The notes under the pieces were generated by a model, which was not told the DNA's origin, searched no databases, and worked only from the letters and a program-made list of their open reading frames with translations. Made by a program: the position numbers and the translations under genes. Source: Fistularia commersonii (Eukaryota > Chordata > Actinopteri > Syngnathiformes > Fistulariidae). From it: a DNA stretch of 64,000 nt. Where the stretch lies: contig JBBMNZ010000055.1 of assembly GCA_037954325.1 (NCBI GenBank), positions 356,001 to 420,000 of the forward strand, in the 5' to 3' direction. Positions 43,001 through 57,187 of this stretch are shown piece after piece (the stretch's first letter is position 1; each line of letters begins with the position of its first letter).

Positions 43001-46000
43001 GCTCCTCCGCTCCTCCGCTCCTCCGCTCCTCCGCTCCTCCGCTCCTCTGCTCCTCCGCTCTGGGCCCTGGTACTCCTGAACTGCTTGCCATAAGCGAATC
43101 AGGCTCCAGGCCCTGGTACTCCCAATCCGCGGGACTCAGGCGAAATGTGGGCCGGGCTTCCGCTCTCCTCAGCTCATCCGCTTATCCGCTCCTCCGCTCC
43201 TCCGCTCCTCCGCTCCTCCTCTCCGGCCCTGGTACTCCTGAACTGCTGGACATAGCGAATCAGGCTCCAGGCCCTGGTACTCCCTCTCCGCGGGACTCAG
43301 GCAAATTGCCGGCCGGGCTTCCGCTCTCCTCAGCTCATCCGCTTATCCGCTCCTCCGCTCCTCCGCTCCTCCGCTCCTCCGCTCCGGCCCTGGTACTCCT
43401 GAACTGCTGGACATAGCGAATCAGGCTCCTGGCCCTGGTACTCCCTCTCCGCGGGACTTAGGCGAATTGTTGGCCGGGCTTCCGCTCTCCTCCGCTCCTC
43501 CGCTCCTCCGCTCCTCCGCTCCTCCGCTCCTCCGCTCCTCTGCTCCTCCGCTCTGGGCCCTGGTACTCCTGAACTGCTTGCCATAAGCGAATCAGGCTCC
43601 AGGCCCTGGTACTCCCAATCCGCGGGACTCAGGCGAAATGTGGGCCGGGCTTCCGCTCTCTTCAGCTCATCCGCTTATCCGCTCCTCCGCTCCTCCGCTC
43701 CTCCGCTCCTCCGCTCCTCCGCTCCTCCGCTCCTCCGCTCCTCCGCTCTGGGCCCGGTTCTCCTGAACTGCTTGCCATAAGCGAATCAGGCTCCAGCCCC
43801 TGGTACTCCCTTTCCGCGGGACTCAGGCGAGATGTCGGCCGGATTCCGCTCTCCTCCGCTCGTCCGCCCCTCCGCTCCACCGCTTAAACGTTCTTCTGCC
43901 CATCCGCTCCTCCGCTCCTCCGCTCCTGGCCCTGGTACTCCCCCTAACTGCTGGACATAAGCGAATCAGGCTCCAGGCCCTGGTACTCCCTCTCCGCTGG
44001 ACTAAGGCGAATTGTCGGCCGGGCTTCCGCTCTCCTCCGCTCCTCCGCTCCTCCGCTCCTCCGCTCCTCCGCTCCTCCGCTCCTCCGCTCCTCCGCTCCT
44101 CTGCTCCTCCGCTCTGGGCCCTGGTACTCCTGAACTGCTTGCCATAAGCGAATCAGGCTCCAGGCCCTGGTACTCCCAATCCGCGGGACTCAGGCGAAAT
44201 GTGGGCCGGGCTTCCGCTCTCCTCAGCTCATCCGCTTATCCGCTCCTCCGCTCCTCCGCTCCTCCGCTCCTCCGCTCCTCCGCTCCTCCTCTCCGGCCCT
44301 GGTACTCCTGAACTGCTGGACATAGCGAATCAGGCTCCAGGCCCTGGTACTCCCTCTCCGCGGGACTCAGGCAAATTGCCGGCCGGGCTTCCGCTCTCCT
44401 CAGCTCATCCGCTTATCCGCTCCTCCGCTCCTCCGCTCCTCCGCTCCTCCGCTCCTCCGCTCCGGCCCTGGTACTCCTGAACTGCTGGACATAGCGAATC
44501 AGGCTCCTGGCCCTGGTACTCCCTCTCCGCGGGACTTAGGCGAATTGTTGGCCGGGCTTCCGCTCTCCTCCGCTCCTCCGCTCCTCCGCTCCTCCGCTCC
44601 TCCGCTCCTCCGCTCCTCTGCTCCTCCGCTCTGGGCCCTGGTACTCCTGAACTGCTTGCCATAAGCGAATCAGGCTCCAGGCCCTGGTACTCCCAATCCG
44701 CGGGACTCAGGCGAAATGTGGGCCGGGCTTCCGCTCTCTTCAGCTCATCCGCTTATCCGCTCCTCCGCTCCTCCGCTCCTCCGCTCCTCCGCTCCTCCGC
44801 TCCTCCGCTCCTCCGCTCCTCCGCTCCGGCCCTGGTACTCCTGAACTGCTGGACATAGCGAATCAGGCTCCAGGCCCTGGTACTCCCTCTCCGCGGGACT
44901 TAGGCGAATTGTTGGCCGGGCTTCCGCTCTCCTCCGCTCCTCCGCTCCTCCGCTCCTCCGCTCCTCCGCTCCTCCTTTCTGGGCCCGGTTCTCCTGAACT
45001 GCTTGCCATAAGCGAATCAGGCTCCAGGCCCTGGGACTCCCTTTCCGCGGGACTCAGGCGAGATGTCGGCCGGATTCCGCTCTCCTCCGCTCATCCGCTT
45101 ATCCGCTCCTCCGCTCTTCCGCTCCACCGCTTAAACGTTCTTCTGCTCATCTGCTCCTCCGCTCCTCCGCTCCTGGCCCTGGTACTCCTGAACTGCTGGA
45201 CATAAGCGAATCAGGTTCCAGGACCTGGTACTCCCTCTCCGCGGGACTCAGGCAAATTGCCGGCCTGGCTTCCGCTCTCCTCAGCTCATCCGCTTATCCG
45301 CTCCTCCGCTCCTCCGCTCCTCCGCTCCGGCCCTGGTACTCCTGAACTGCTGGACATAGCGAATCAGGCTCCTGGCCCTGGTACTCCCTCTCCGCGGGAC
45401 TTAGGCGAATTGTTGGCCGGGCTTCCGCTCTCCTCCGCTCCTCCGCTCCTCCGCTCCTCCGCTCCTCCGCTCCTCCGCTCCTCCGCTCCTCCGCTCCTCC
45501 GCTCCTCCGCTCCTCCGCTCTGGGCCCGGTTCTCCTGAACTGCTTGCCATAAGCGAATCAGGCTCCAGCCCCTGGTACTCCCTTTCCGCGGGACTCAGGC
45601 GAGATGTCGGCCGGATTCCGCTCTCCTCCGCTCGTCCGCCCCTCCGCTCCACCGCTTAAACGTTCTTCTGCCCATCCGCTCCTCCGCTCCTCCGCTCCTA
45701 GCCCTGGTACTCCCCCTAACTGCTGGACATAAGCGAATCAGGCTCCAGGCTCTGGTACTCCCTCTCCGCTGGACTAAGGCGAATTGTCGGCCGGGCTTCC
45801 GCTCTCCTCCGCTCCTCCGCTCCTCCGCTCCTCCGCTCCTCCGCTCCTCCGCTCCTCCGCTCTGGGCCCTGGTACTCCTGAACTGCTTGCCATAAGCGAA
45901 TCAGGCTCCAGGCCCTGGTACTCCCAATCCGCGGGACTCAGGCGAAATGTGGGCCGGGCTTCCGCTCTCCTCAGCTCATCCGCTTATCCGCTCCTCCGCT

Positions 46001-46601
46001 CCTCCGCTCCTCCGCTCCTCCGCTCCTCCGCTCCGGCCCTGGTACTCCTGAACTGCTGGACATAGCGAATCAGGCTCCAGGCCCTGGTACTCCCTCTCCG
46101 CGGGACTTAGGCGAATTGTTGGCCGGGCTTCCGCTCTCCTCCGCTCCTCCGCTCCTCCGCTCCTCCGCTCCTCCGCTCCTCCGCTCCTCCGCTCCTCCGC
46201 TCCTCCGCTCCTCCGCTCTGGGCCCGGTTCTCCTGAACTGCTTGCCATAAGCGAATCAGGCTCCAGGCCCTGGGACTCCCTTTCCGCGGGACTCAGGCGA
46301 GATGTCGGCCGGATTCCACTCTCCTCCGCTCATCCGCTCCTCCGCTCCACCGCTTAAACGTTCTTCTGCTCATCCGCTCCTCCGCTCCTCCGCTCCTGAC
46401 CCTGGTACTCCTGAACTGCTGGACATAAGCGAATCAGGCTCCAGGCCCTGGTACCCCCTCTCCGCGGGACTCAGGCGAATTGTTGGCCGGGCTTCCGCTC
46501 TCCTCCGCTCCTCCGCTCCTCCGCTCCTCCGCTCCTCCGCTCCTCCGCTCCCCCGCTCCTCCGCTCCTCCGCTCCTCCTCTCTTCCGCTCCGGGCCCTTG
46601 A
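40096..46601. repeat. G-type satellite array, duplicated unit 2
   Basis: Matches 27685 onward at an offset of 12411 (28078 with 40489, 28611 with 41022), then 12403 (29407 with 41810, 30228 with 42631). Near its end it matches at an offset of 9822 (36480 with 46302). Unit 2 is therefore about 2.6 kb shorter, mostly through fewer higher-order repeats. Confidence 0.92.
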
Positions 46602-47157
46602 ACTCCCGATATGCGGGACTTCGGTGAATTCCGGGCCAGTCTTCTGCTCTTCTGCTCTCCTCCCCCCCTCCGCTTCTTTGCTCCCCCGCTTTGGACCCTG
46701 GAAATCCCGAACCGGGCCGGGCTTCTGCTCTCCGCCTCTCCTCTGCTCATCCGCTCCAGGCCCTGGCACTCCCTGTCATCCAGTCATTCGCATGTGCGTG
46801 CCCGGAAGTCCGGGAGCTCCACTCAACCGTCCGGGGGATACGGGTAAGGGGTCCTGCTCCCCCCCCCTTGCCGCCTCTGAGAAGAGAAACATCTCCGCTC
46901 CTCCGCTCCTCCGCTTCTCAAGTCCTCCGCTCCTCCGCTGCGGAACCAGGTACTACCGATCCGCCAGACTCAGGTGAATTGCGGACAGGGCTTTTGCTGT
47001 CCTCCGCTCCTCCGCTTTGGGCCCTGGAACTCCCGAACCGCTGGACATAAGCGAATCACGGTCCGGGCTTCTGCCCTCCTCCGCTCCTCACCTCATCCGC
47101 TCCAGGCCCTGGTACTCCCAGTACGCGGGAACCCCCCCCCACCCACCAAAACAAACT

Positions 47158-47224
<67 letters not shown>

Positions 47225-47229
47225 ACACC

Positions 47230-47272
<43 letters not shown>

Positions 47273-47614
47273 GAACTCATCATAGCTGTGCTAATAGCAT
47301 TGGCCGAAACGTATCCACAACAAAACAAACATTAGCTCATCCACTCATTCACATATGTGTGTGCCCAGAGGTACGGGAGCTCCAGTCATACGTCCGGGTG
47401 ATCTATGTCCGGAGAAGGCTCACATTGGCCGGTCTAAGGGGTCCTGCTGCCCCCAAGCTTCCCCGCCTTTGAGAAGAGAAACATAACTCCGCTCCTCCGC
47501 TTCTCAACTCCTCTGCTCCTCCGCTATGGGCCCTGGTGCCCCCGATCCTCCGAACTCAGGCGAATAGCGTGACGTGCTTCTGCTCTCCTATAAGCCCCTA
47601 CACACTTCAAACAC
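46602..47614. repeat. Composite satellite, block D
   Basis: Copy of block C at offset 9822. The CA tract 47160-47270 differs in length and in the place of the CAGACACACACCCATAC interruption. Confidence 0.88.
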
Positions 47615-47707
47615 GACTGTTGTCACCCTGTTACTGCATTACAATGACACCCATTTGCTTTTGATCTCAGTGTCTGCCACCGTACGGAAAAAGCGGGGGG
47701 GACGGGA
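47615..47707 (+). pseudogene. Relic of the element E reading frame, block D
   Basis: Same sequence as 37793-37885, at offset 9822. Confidence 0.55.
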
Positions 47708-48198
47708 GACATAAGGGCATTCGTTCTGTATGTAATCAGAAGTTAATAGTGTTAACGGTTCGCGAGAATTTTTTAATGCTAGACAAAAAAGAAAATTAAA
47801 AGGAAATAATTAAATAAATAGATAGAAAAATAAAATTAAAAACTAAAAAAAAAAATTGTAAGGGGAATATAACATGTAATTAAGTTGGCCGTTCACAAGG
47901 AATCTCAGACATCAAACTGTTTTTAATTGAACATAAATAGTACACAGAAATATACAAATGTACAAGTAAACATGGCAAGGTAGAACTGAATGTCAATGAA
48001 ACAACCAGGGATGAGGAAGCAACGGACATAAGGACATTTGTTCTGTATGTAATCAGAAGTTAATAGTGTTTACGGTTTGTGAGAAATTTACAGTGCTAGA
48101 CAAAAAAAGAAATTAAAAGGAAATAATTAAATCAATAGATAGACAAATAAAAAATTAAAACGAAAAAAAAATTGCAAGGGGAATATAACATGTAATTA

Positions 48199-48230
<32 letters not shown>

Positions 48231-48310
48231 CAAAAAAAAGGAATCTCAGACATGGGTAACTGTATATTTTTTAGTTTTTGGATTTTTCCATAAGTTTTAA
48301 GGATTTTTTT
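47708..48310 (-). mobile_element. L1/Tx1-like 3' UTR, copy D
   Basis: Copy of 37886-38476. The T-run at 48201-48230 is 30 long here, which accounts for the offset change from 9822 to 9834. Confidence 0.65.
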
Positions 48311-49845
48311 TTATAATTCAAAATCGTTTATGAAGAAATTCAAATTTGGGGAGCATTTTTGCATTCTGTTTTTGTGAATGAAGAACTTGGCCAGGCCTAA
48401 AAGAACATTGACATGGAGTTCATCTGTTATGTTGCTTATAAGTAAACCAAATGTGATATCATCTTTTGAGAGGGAAACTGGTGATGATGGAATGAGAATG
48501 AGAAAAAATATATGGTCAGTGGTTTCAATGTTGTCTTCACAAAATGTACAAATATTATCTTCAAAAGTAAAGCGTACCCTCAATAATTCCTTAGATGGGT
48601 AGATGTCATTCATAATTTAGAAGTGGGTTTCTTTGTGCCTTGGGGGGTATGGGTAGAGTCAGATACATAGTTCGCAGCGTGGCAATCGATTCCTTATCAA
48701 ATTCATTTCAAATATTATTTTTGTTTTGACGTCCAGGGAATAAGTTTCCTGTGAAACATGTCCTAATAAAGGAGTTGCTGCACTTTCTGTCCGGAATTGA
48801 GATTCCCTGGAGTGATAGTCGGGGTAACTGTGGTTGTACGGTTTGGTGCGTCATTATATTTTTGGTCAGGAATACAAATTGTCGAGGCAGTGCGTTTCGT
48901 AACTTTATCAACTCTAATATGGGAGGCTTAAATCTGTGTGTAGTACAGAACTGTTCATAGTCTAGACGACTGCCATTGTCATCCATCAAGTCAATTATTG
49001 ACCATATACCTTTCTCAAAGCATTCCTTGTAAAACAGAGGTTTGTTGCCATGCAGTACATATCGATTGTTCCAAATTATTGTACTGTGTGGTGAGTAATT
49101 GTGTACATATATCATTTTCCAGTATAATAGTATTTGTTTATGGAACTCTGAAAATTGGACAGGAATCTTGTTGATATCCAAGTCAGAGATAAGCACAAGA
49201 CTTAGGCTGCCGACTATGTTGAATAAGTAGTTTGGAGTACAATACCAGTAAAAATGATGATGTTTGATCAAGGATTTCAACCAGTTCACCTTCAATGTCC
49301 CATTCAGGCAGTCCAACTCTATCACTTTCAGCCCTCCGTCACTTGTTTCTTTCCCCATATGTGATTTTTTTAGATGGTGTGGTTTGTTCCTCCAGATAAA
49401 GTTGAAATTTATTTGGTTAATAGATTTTATGAGTTGATTTGGAGCAGCATTGGAATACACTGGGTATATACATCTGGATAAACATTCCATTTTAGTCAAA
49501 TATATCGGGCCTAATATTGATAAATCTCTTTGGAGCCATATATTCAATTTAGCTTTACTTTGATTCAGTTTAGATTCAATGTTCCTGGACTGATTTAACT
49601 TTTGGTCCTTAGATAGGAAAATGCTCAAGTATTTTATTTCTGATTTGATAGGAACATTGCTGATTTCCTTTAGTGGTGAGTCATGCAGCTCAAGAAGTTT
49701 GCATTTCTTTAAGTTTAATGACAATCCTGAAGCCTTGTAGAATGTTTTAATTTTTTCAACGCTTATTGGGACTTGATGTTCATTTTTCAAAACTAAGGTT
49801 GTGTCATCTGCCAGCAGGCTAATAACAATTTCTGTCCCCGACATT
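48311..49845 (-). pseudogene. L1/Tx1-like ORF2, C-terminal half, copy D
   Basis: Frames 48708 to about 49845 and 48311-48613 on the minus strand, with the catalytic LADD near 49819 and CTFCEDNIETTDHIFF near 48550. No amino acid difference from copy C in the L1 part. Confidence 0.88.
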
Positions 49846-49855
49846 ATTTCTGTCC

Positions 49856-49970
<115 letters not shown>

Positions 49971-50253
49971 CTTAATTCCACTCTTTTATATACGCATGTC
50001 TGGAGTTCCGGGAGCTCGTTCTCAACGTTCTGGGGATAATCATAGCTGTGCTGATAGCATTAGCCGAAACGCCCCCCCCCCCCCCCCCCCACCACCACCA
50101 CCACCCCACACACATTAGCTCCTCCATTCATTCACATGTACACGCCGGCTGCTCCGGGAGCTCCACGCCGACGTTTCGGTGATCGATGTCCGGAGAAGGT
50201 GCACCATTGCCGGTCTGCGGTGTCCCGTAGACCCCCCCCCCCCCATACACACA
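49971..50253. repeat. H-module variants flanking block D
   Basis: Variant H core, hairpin GCTGATAGCATTAGC at about 50049, C20 at 50071-50090, ACC repeats, second H core (CACGCCGGCTGCTCCGGGAG), and a C-run at about 50232. Confidence 0.75.
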
Positions 50254-50389
50254 TGCAATACGCCTTGAAACGCATCGCTCGCACCGACGCGGGGAATCCT
50301 TTTCCCTACTTCCACAACAACGGCGAGAATCGCGTTGCGTCGGCCGCCTTGAGGAAGGGGGGGGGGCGGCATTAAGGGGGGGGGAGAGA
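50254..50389 (+). other. Coding-like relic MQYALKRIARTDAGNP, copy 2
   Basis: Same frame as 14101-14232 (MQYALKRIARTDAGNPFPYF, HNNGENRVASAALRKG) running into G-runs. Substitutions between the two copies leave the frame open. Confidence 0.35.
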
Positions 50390-50417
50390 GAGACATGGAG
50401 ATTTTCTCAGCCTCTCA

Positions 50418-50953
50418 TTCTTTTTTTTTTTTTTTTGAATTGAACATAAATAGTACACACAACTATACAAATGTACAAATAAACATGGCAAGGTAGAACT
50501 GAATGTGAATGAAACAACCAGGCATGAGGAAGCAAAGGACATAAGGACATTCGTTCTGTATGGAATCAGAAGTTAATAGTGTTAACGGTTTGTTAGAAAT
50601 TTACAATGCTAGACAAAAAAAGAAATTAAAATGAAATAATTAAATCAATAGATAGACTAATAAAAAATTAAAACGAAAAAAAGATTGCAAGGGGAGTACA
50701 ACATGTAATTAAGTTGGCGACTCACAAGGAATCTCAGATATCAAACTGTATATTTTTTGTTGATTATATATAAACATATACAAAACAAACATATATTGTT
50801 TGTTGTTGTTTATTTTTGGGATATGTTGAGGAATATTTGTTGGAAAGGAGTCACAATCGCTTTTTGACAATGTCGAAGTGTATAGGTGGCGATAGAATTT
50901 AAAGATTTCTTTGGAAATTATAGCCTCATCTGTAATTTCCTTGTTATTAAGAC
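50418..50953 (-). mobile_element. Internally deleted L1/Tx1-like piece, copy D
   Basis: T-run 50421-50436 (poly-A tail on the element strand), 3' UTR, then the pre-RT frame (LNNKEITDEAIIS) ending at 50953. Same organisation as 14270-14799. Confidence 0.66.
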
Positions 50954-51245
50954 GGTCTTCCGCTTTGCTCCGCTCCTCCGCTCCTCCGCTCCTCCGCTCC
51001 TCCGCTGCGGAACCAGGTACTACCGATCCGCCAGACTCAGGTGAATTGCGGACAGGGCTTTTGCTGTCCTCCGCTTCTCCGCTTTGGGCCCTGGAACTCC
51101 CGAACCGCTGGACATAAGCGAATCACGGTCCGGGCTTCTGCCCTCCTCCGCTCCTCACCTCATCCGCTCCAGGCCCTGGTACTCCCTGTCCGCGGGAACA
51201 CCCCCCCCCCCACCCACCAAAACAAACTCTCACACACACATAAAC

Positions 51246-51314
<69 letters not shown>

Positions 51315-51400
51315 CACAAACACACACACACACACCTGAACTCATCATAGCTGTGCTAATAGCATTGGCCAAAACGTATCCACAACAAAACAAACATTAG
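50954..51400. repeat. Composite satellite, shortened
   Basis: Like blocks A-D but without the first H core: G-type, CA tract 51229-51333, hairpin GCTAATAGCATTGGC at about 51355. Confidence 0.82.
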
Positions 51401-53146
51401 CTCATCCACTCATTCACATATGTGTGTGCCTAGAGGTACGGGAGCTCCAGTCATACGTCCGGGTGATCTATGTCCGAAGAAGGCTCACATTGGCCGTTCT
51501 AAGGGGTTCTTCTGCCCCCAAGCTTCCCCGCCTCTGAGAGGAGAAAAATTACCTCCGCTTCTCAGCTCCACCGCTCCTCCTGTATGGGCTCTGGTACTCC
51601 CCCCCCCCCACCTAAAAAAACTCTCACACATACACACACAAACACACTCACACACACACAAAAACACACAAACACACACACACACACACACACATACACA
51701 CACACCTTAAGTCATCATAGCTGTGCTGATAGCATTAGCCGAAACGCATCCACAACCAAACAAACATTAGCTCATCCACTCATTCACATGTATGTGCCCA
51801 GAGGTCTGGGAGCTCCGGGCATACGTCCGGGGCATCTATGTTCGGAGAAGGCACACATTGGCCGGTCTAAGGGATCCTGCTGCCCCCAAGCTTCCCCGCC
51901 TTTGAGAAGAGAAATATAATATCGCTCCTCTGCTCCTCCGCTTCTCAACACCTCCGCTCCTCCGCTTTGGGCCCTGGAACTCCCGAACCGCTGGATATAA
52001 GGGAATCACGGGCCGGGCTTCTGCCCTGCTCTGCTCCTCAGCTCATCCGCTCGAGGCCTTGGTACTCCCTGTCCGCGACCCCCCCCACCTAAACAAACTC
52101 TCACACACACACACAGACACACACACACACCCAAACACACACACACATACACACAGACCTTAACTGATCATAGCTGTGCTAATAGCATTAGCCGAAACGC
52201 ATCCACAACCAAACAAACATCAGCTCATCCACTCATTCACATGTGTGTGCCCAATGGTCCGGCAGCTCCAATCATACGACCGGAGGATCTATGTCTGGAG
52301 AATGCTCACATTAGCCCATCTAAGGGGTTCTGCTACCCCCAAGCTTCCCTGCCTCTGAGAGAATAAACATCACCTCCGCTCCTCCGCTTCTCAGCTCCAC
52401 TGCTCCTCTGCTTTGGGCCCTGGAATTCCCGAACCGCTGGACATAAGCGAATCACGGGCCTAGCTTCTGCCTTCCTCCGCTCCTCAGCTCATCCGCTCTT
52501 GGCCCTGGTACTCCCTGTCCGCGACACCCCCCCCCACCAAAAGAGCCTCTCACACACACACACACACACAAAGACACTCACACACACACACAGACACACA
52601 CATACACACATACACACACTTTAAGTCTTCATAGCTGTGCTAATAGCATTAGCCAAAACGCATCCACAACCAAACAAACATTAGCTCATCCACTCATTCA
52701 CATGTGTGTGCCCTGGTACTCCCTGTCCGCGACCCCCCCCCACCAAAAGAAACTATCACACACATACACAAAGACACTCACACACACACACACACAGACA
52801 CGCATACACACCTTAAGTCATCATAGCTGTGCTAAAAGCATTAGCCGAAACGCATCCACAACCACAAACACTAGCTCATCCACTCATTCACATGTATGTG
52901 CCCAGAGGTCTGGGAGCTTCGGTCATACGTCTGGGGGAGCTATCTCCAGAGAAGGCTCACATTAGGCCGTCTAAGGGGTTCTTCTGCCCCCAAGCTTCCC
53001 CGCCTCTGAGAGAAGAAACATTACCTCCGCTCCTCTGCTCCTCCGCTTCTCAGCTCCACCGCTCCTCCGCTATTGGCCCTGGTACCCCCCCCCCCACCTA
53101 AACACACTCACACACACACAAAAACACACAAACACACACAAAGACA

Positions 53147-53198
<52 letters not shown>

Positions 53199-53278
53199 CA
53201 CCTTAACTCATCATAGCTGTGCTAATAGCATTAGCCGAAACGCATCCACTACCAAACAAACATTAGCTCATCCACTCA

Positions 53279-53551
53279 TTCACATGTGTGTGCCCAATGG
53301 TCCGGGAGCTCCAATCATACATCCGGGGGATTTATATCTGGAGAAGGCTCACAGTGGCCGGTCTAAGGCGTCCTACTGCACCCAAACTTCCCATCCTCTG
53401 CCTTTGAGAAGAGAAACATTACCTCCGCTCCTCCATTCCTCCGCTTCTCCGCTCCACCGCTCCTCCGCGATGGGCCCTGGTACCCCCCCCCCACCTAAAC
53501 AAACTCTCACACATACACACACGAACAAACTCACACAGACACAAAAACAAA

Positions 53552-53582
<31 letters not shown>

Positions 53583-55119
53583 CTTAACTCATCATAGCTG
53601 TGCTAATAGCATTAGCCGAGACGCATCCACAACCAAACAAACATTAGCTCATCCACTCATTCACATGTGTGTGCCCAGTGGTCCGGGAGCTCCAATCATA
53701 CGTTCGGGGGATCTATGTCCGGAGAATGCTCACATTAGCCCGTCTAAGGGGTTCTGCTGCCCCCAAGCTGCTCCGCCTCTGAGAGAAGAAACATTACCTT
53801 CGCTCCTCTGCTCCTCCGCTTCTCAGCTCCACCGCTCCTCCGCTATGGGCCCTGGTACTCCCCCCCCCCCCCCCTACCTAAACAAACTCTCACACAAAAT
53901 CACTCACACACACACAAAAACACACAAACACACAAACACACATACACACACACCTTAACTCATCATAGCTGTGCTAATAGCATTAGCCGAAACGCATCCG
54001 CAACCAAACAAACATTCGCTCATCCACTCATTCACATGTGTGTGCCCAATGGTAGTCCCTGTCCGCGACCCCCCCCCCCACCAAAAGAGCCTCTCACACA
54101 CACACACACACACAAAGACACACACACAGACACAAACATACACACATACACACACCTTAAGTCTTCATAGCTGTGCTAATAGCTTTAGCCGAAACGCATC
54201 CACAACCAAACAAACATTAGCTCATCCACTCATTCACATGTGTGCGCCCTGGTACTCCGTGTCCGCCCCCCCCCCCCCCCCCCCCCCCCACCAAAACAAA
54301 CTATCACACACATACACAAAGACACTCACACACACACACACACTGACACACATACACACATTAAGTCATCATAGCTGTGCGAACAGCATTAGCCGAAACG
54401 CATCCACAACCAAACAAACATTAGCTCATCCACTCATTCACATGTGTGCGCCCTGCTACTCCGTGTCCGCGACCCCCCCCCCCCACCAAAACAAACTATC
54501 ACACACATACACAAAGACACTCACACACACACACACTGATACACATACACACATTAAGTCATCATAGCTGTGCTAATAGCATTAGCCGAAACGCAGCCAC
54601 ATCCAAACAAACATTAGCTCATCAACTCATTCACATGTATGTGCCCAATGGTCCGCTTCTCCGCTCCACCGCTCCTCCGCTATAGGCCCTGGTACTCCTG
54701 ATCCGCCGGACTCAGGAGAATTATGGGACGTGCTTCTGCCCTCCATCCGCTTCACAGCTCATCCGCTCCAGGCCCAGCTACCCCCTGTCCGCGCCCCCCC
54801 CCACCTAAACAAACTGTCACACACATATACACAAACGCACAAACAAACACACACACACAAACACACAAGAACACACAAACAAAGAAACACACAAACACAC
54901 ACACACACACACACCTTAAGTCATCATAGCTGTGCTAATAGCTCCCAAGCTTCCCCGCCTCTGAGAGGAGAAACAATACCTCCGCTCCTCCGCTCCTCCG
55001 CTCCTCCGCTTCTCAGCTCCACCGCTCCTCCGCTATGGGCCCTGGTACCCCCCCCCCCCACCTAAACACACTCACACACACACAAAAACACACGCGCACA
55101 CACGCGCGCACACACACAA

Positions 55120-55151
<32 letters not shown>

Positions 55152-57040
55152 CTTAACTCATCATAGCTGTGCTAATAGCATTAGCCGAAACGCATCCACT
55201 ACCAAACAAACATTAGCTCAGCCACTCATTCACATGTGTGTGCCCAATGGTCCGGGAGCTCCAATCATACATCCGGGGGATCTATATCTGGAGAAGGTTC
55301 ACAGTGGCCGGTCTAAGGCGTCCTACTGCACCCAAACTTCCCATCCTCTGCCTTTGAGAAGAGAAAAATTACCTCCGCTCCTCCATTCCTCCGCTTCTCC
55401 GCTCCACCGCTCCACCGCTCCACCGCTCCTCCGCGATGGGCCCTGGTACCCCCCCCCCACCTAAAAAAACTCTCACACATACACACACGAACAAACTCAC
55501 ACAGACACAAAAACAAACAAACACACACACAAACACACACACACACACCTTAACTCATCATAGCTGTGCTAATAGCATTAGCCGAGACGCATCCACAACC
55601 AAACAAACATTAGCTCATCCACTCATTCACATGTGTGTGCCCAGTGGTCCGGGAGCTCCAATCATACGTTCGGGGGATCTATGTCCGGAGAATGCTCACA
55701 TTAGCCCGTCTAAGGGGTTCTGCTGCCCCCAAGCTGCTCCGCCTCTGAGAGAAGAAACATTACCTTCGCTCCTCTGCTCCTCCGCTTCTCAGCTCCACCG
55801 CTCCTCCGCTATGGGCCCTGGTACTCCCCCCCCCCCCACCTAAACAAACTCTCACACAAAATCACTCACACACACACAAAAACACACAAACACACAAACA
55901 CACATACACACACACCTTAACTCATCATAGCTGTGCTAATAGCATTAGCCGAAACGCATCCGCAACCAAACAAACATTCGCTCATCCACTCATTCACATG
56001 TGTGTGCCCAATGGTAGTCCCTGTCCGCGACCCCCCCCCCCCACCAAAAGAGCCTCTCACACACACACACACACACAAAGACACACACACAGACACAAAC
56101 ATACACACATACACACACCTTAAGTCTTCATAGCTGTGCTAATAGCTTTAGCCGAAACGCATCCACAACCAAACAAACATTAGCTCATCCACTCATTCAC
56201 ATGTGTGCGCCCTGGTACTCCGTGTCCGCGCCCCCCCCCCCCCCCCCCACCAAAACAAACTATCACACACATACACAAAGACACTCACACACACACATAC
56301 ACTGACACACATACACACATTAAGTCATCATAGCTGTGCTAACAGCATTAGCCGAAACGCATCCACAACCAAACAAACATTAGCTCATCCACTCATTCAC
56401 ATGTGTGCGCCCTGCTACTCCGTGTCCGCGACCCCCCCCCCCCCCCACCAAAACAAACTATCACACACTTACACAAAGACACTCACACACACACACACTG
56501 ACACACATACACACATTAAGTCATCATAGCTGTGCTAATAGCATTAGCCGAAACGCATCCACATCCAAACAAACATTAGCTCATCAACTCATTCACATGT
56601 ATGTGCCCAATGGTCCGCTTCTCCGCTCCACCGCTCCTCCGCTATAGGCCCTGGTACTCCTGATCCGCCAGACTCAGGAGAATTATGGGACGTGCTTCTG
56701 CCCTCCATCCGCTTCACAGCTCATCCGCTCCAGGCCCAGCTACCCCCTGTCCGCGCCTCCCCCCCACCTAAACAAACTGTCACACACATATACACAAACG
56801 CACAAACAAACACACAAACACACAAGAACACACAAACAAAGAAACACACAAACACACACACACACACACACCTTAAGTCATCATAGCTGTGCTAATAGCT
56901 CCCAAGCTTCCCCGCCTCTGAGAGGAGAAACAATACCTCCGCTACTCCGCTCCTCCGCTTCTCAGCTCCACCGCTCCTCCGCTATGGGCCCTGGTACCCC
57001 CCCCCCCACCTAAACACACTCACACACACACAAAAACACA

Positions 57041-57094
<54 letters not shown>

Positions 57095-57187
57095 CACACA
57101 CAAACACACCTTAACTCATCATAGCTGTGCTAATAGCATTAGCCGAAACGCATCCACTACCAAACAAACATTAGCTCATCCACTCAT
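53279..57187. repeat. ~1.95-kb higher-order repeat, two tandem copies
   Basis: Copy 1 (53279-55229) and copy 2 (55230-57187) each hold six modules spaced about 387-397, 365, 202, 201-206, 192-199 and 592-599 bp. Each module type keeps its own diagnostic core (for example TATATCTGGAGAAGGCTCAC in type 1 and TGCCCTGCTACTCCGTGTCC in type 5). A third copy lies at 59817-61755. Confidence 0.88.

Noticed and set aside
24953..46947. Many Ser/Pro/Leu/Arg-rich (SSAPPLLR) and Glu/Arg-rich (AEERRSGG) frames in the G arrays
   Set aside because: An 8-base subrepeat CTCCTCCG gives the same 8-residue peptide in all three frames with no stops, so open frames are expected by composition and are not evidence of mucin-like genes.
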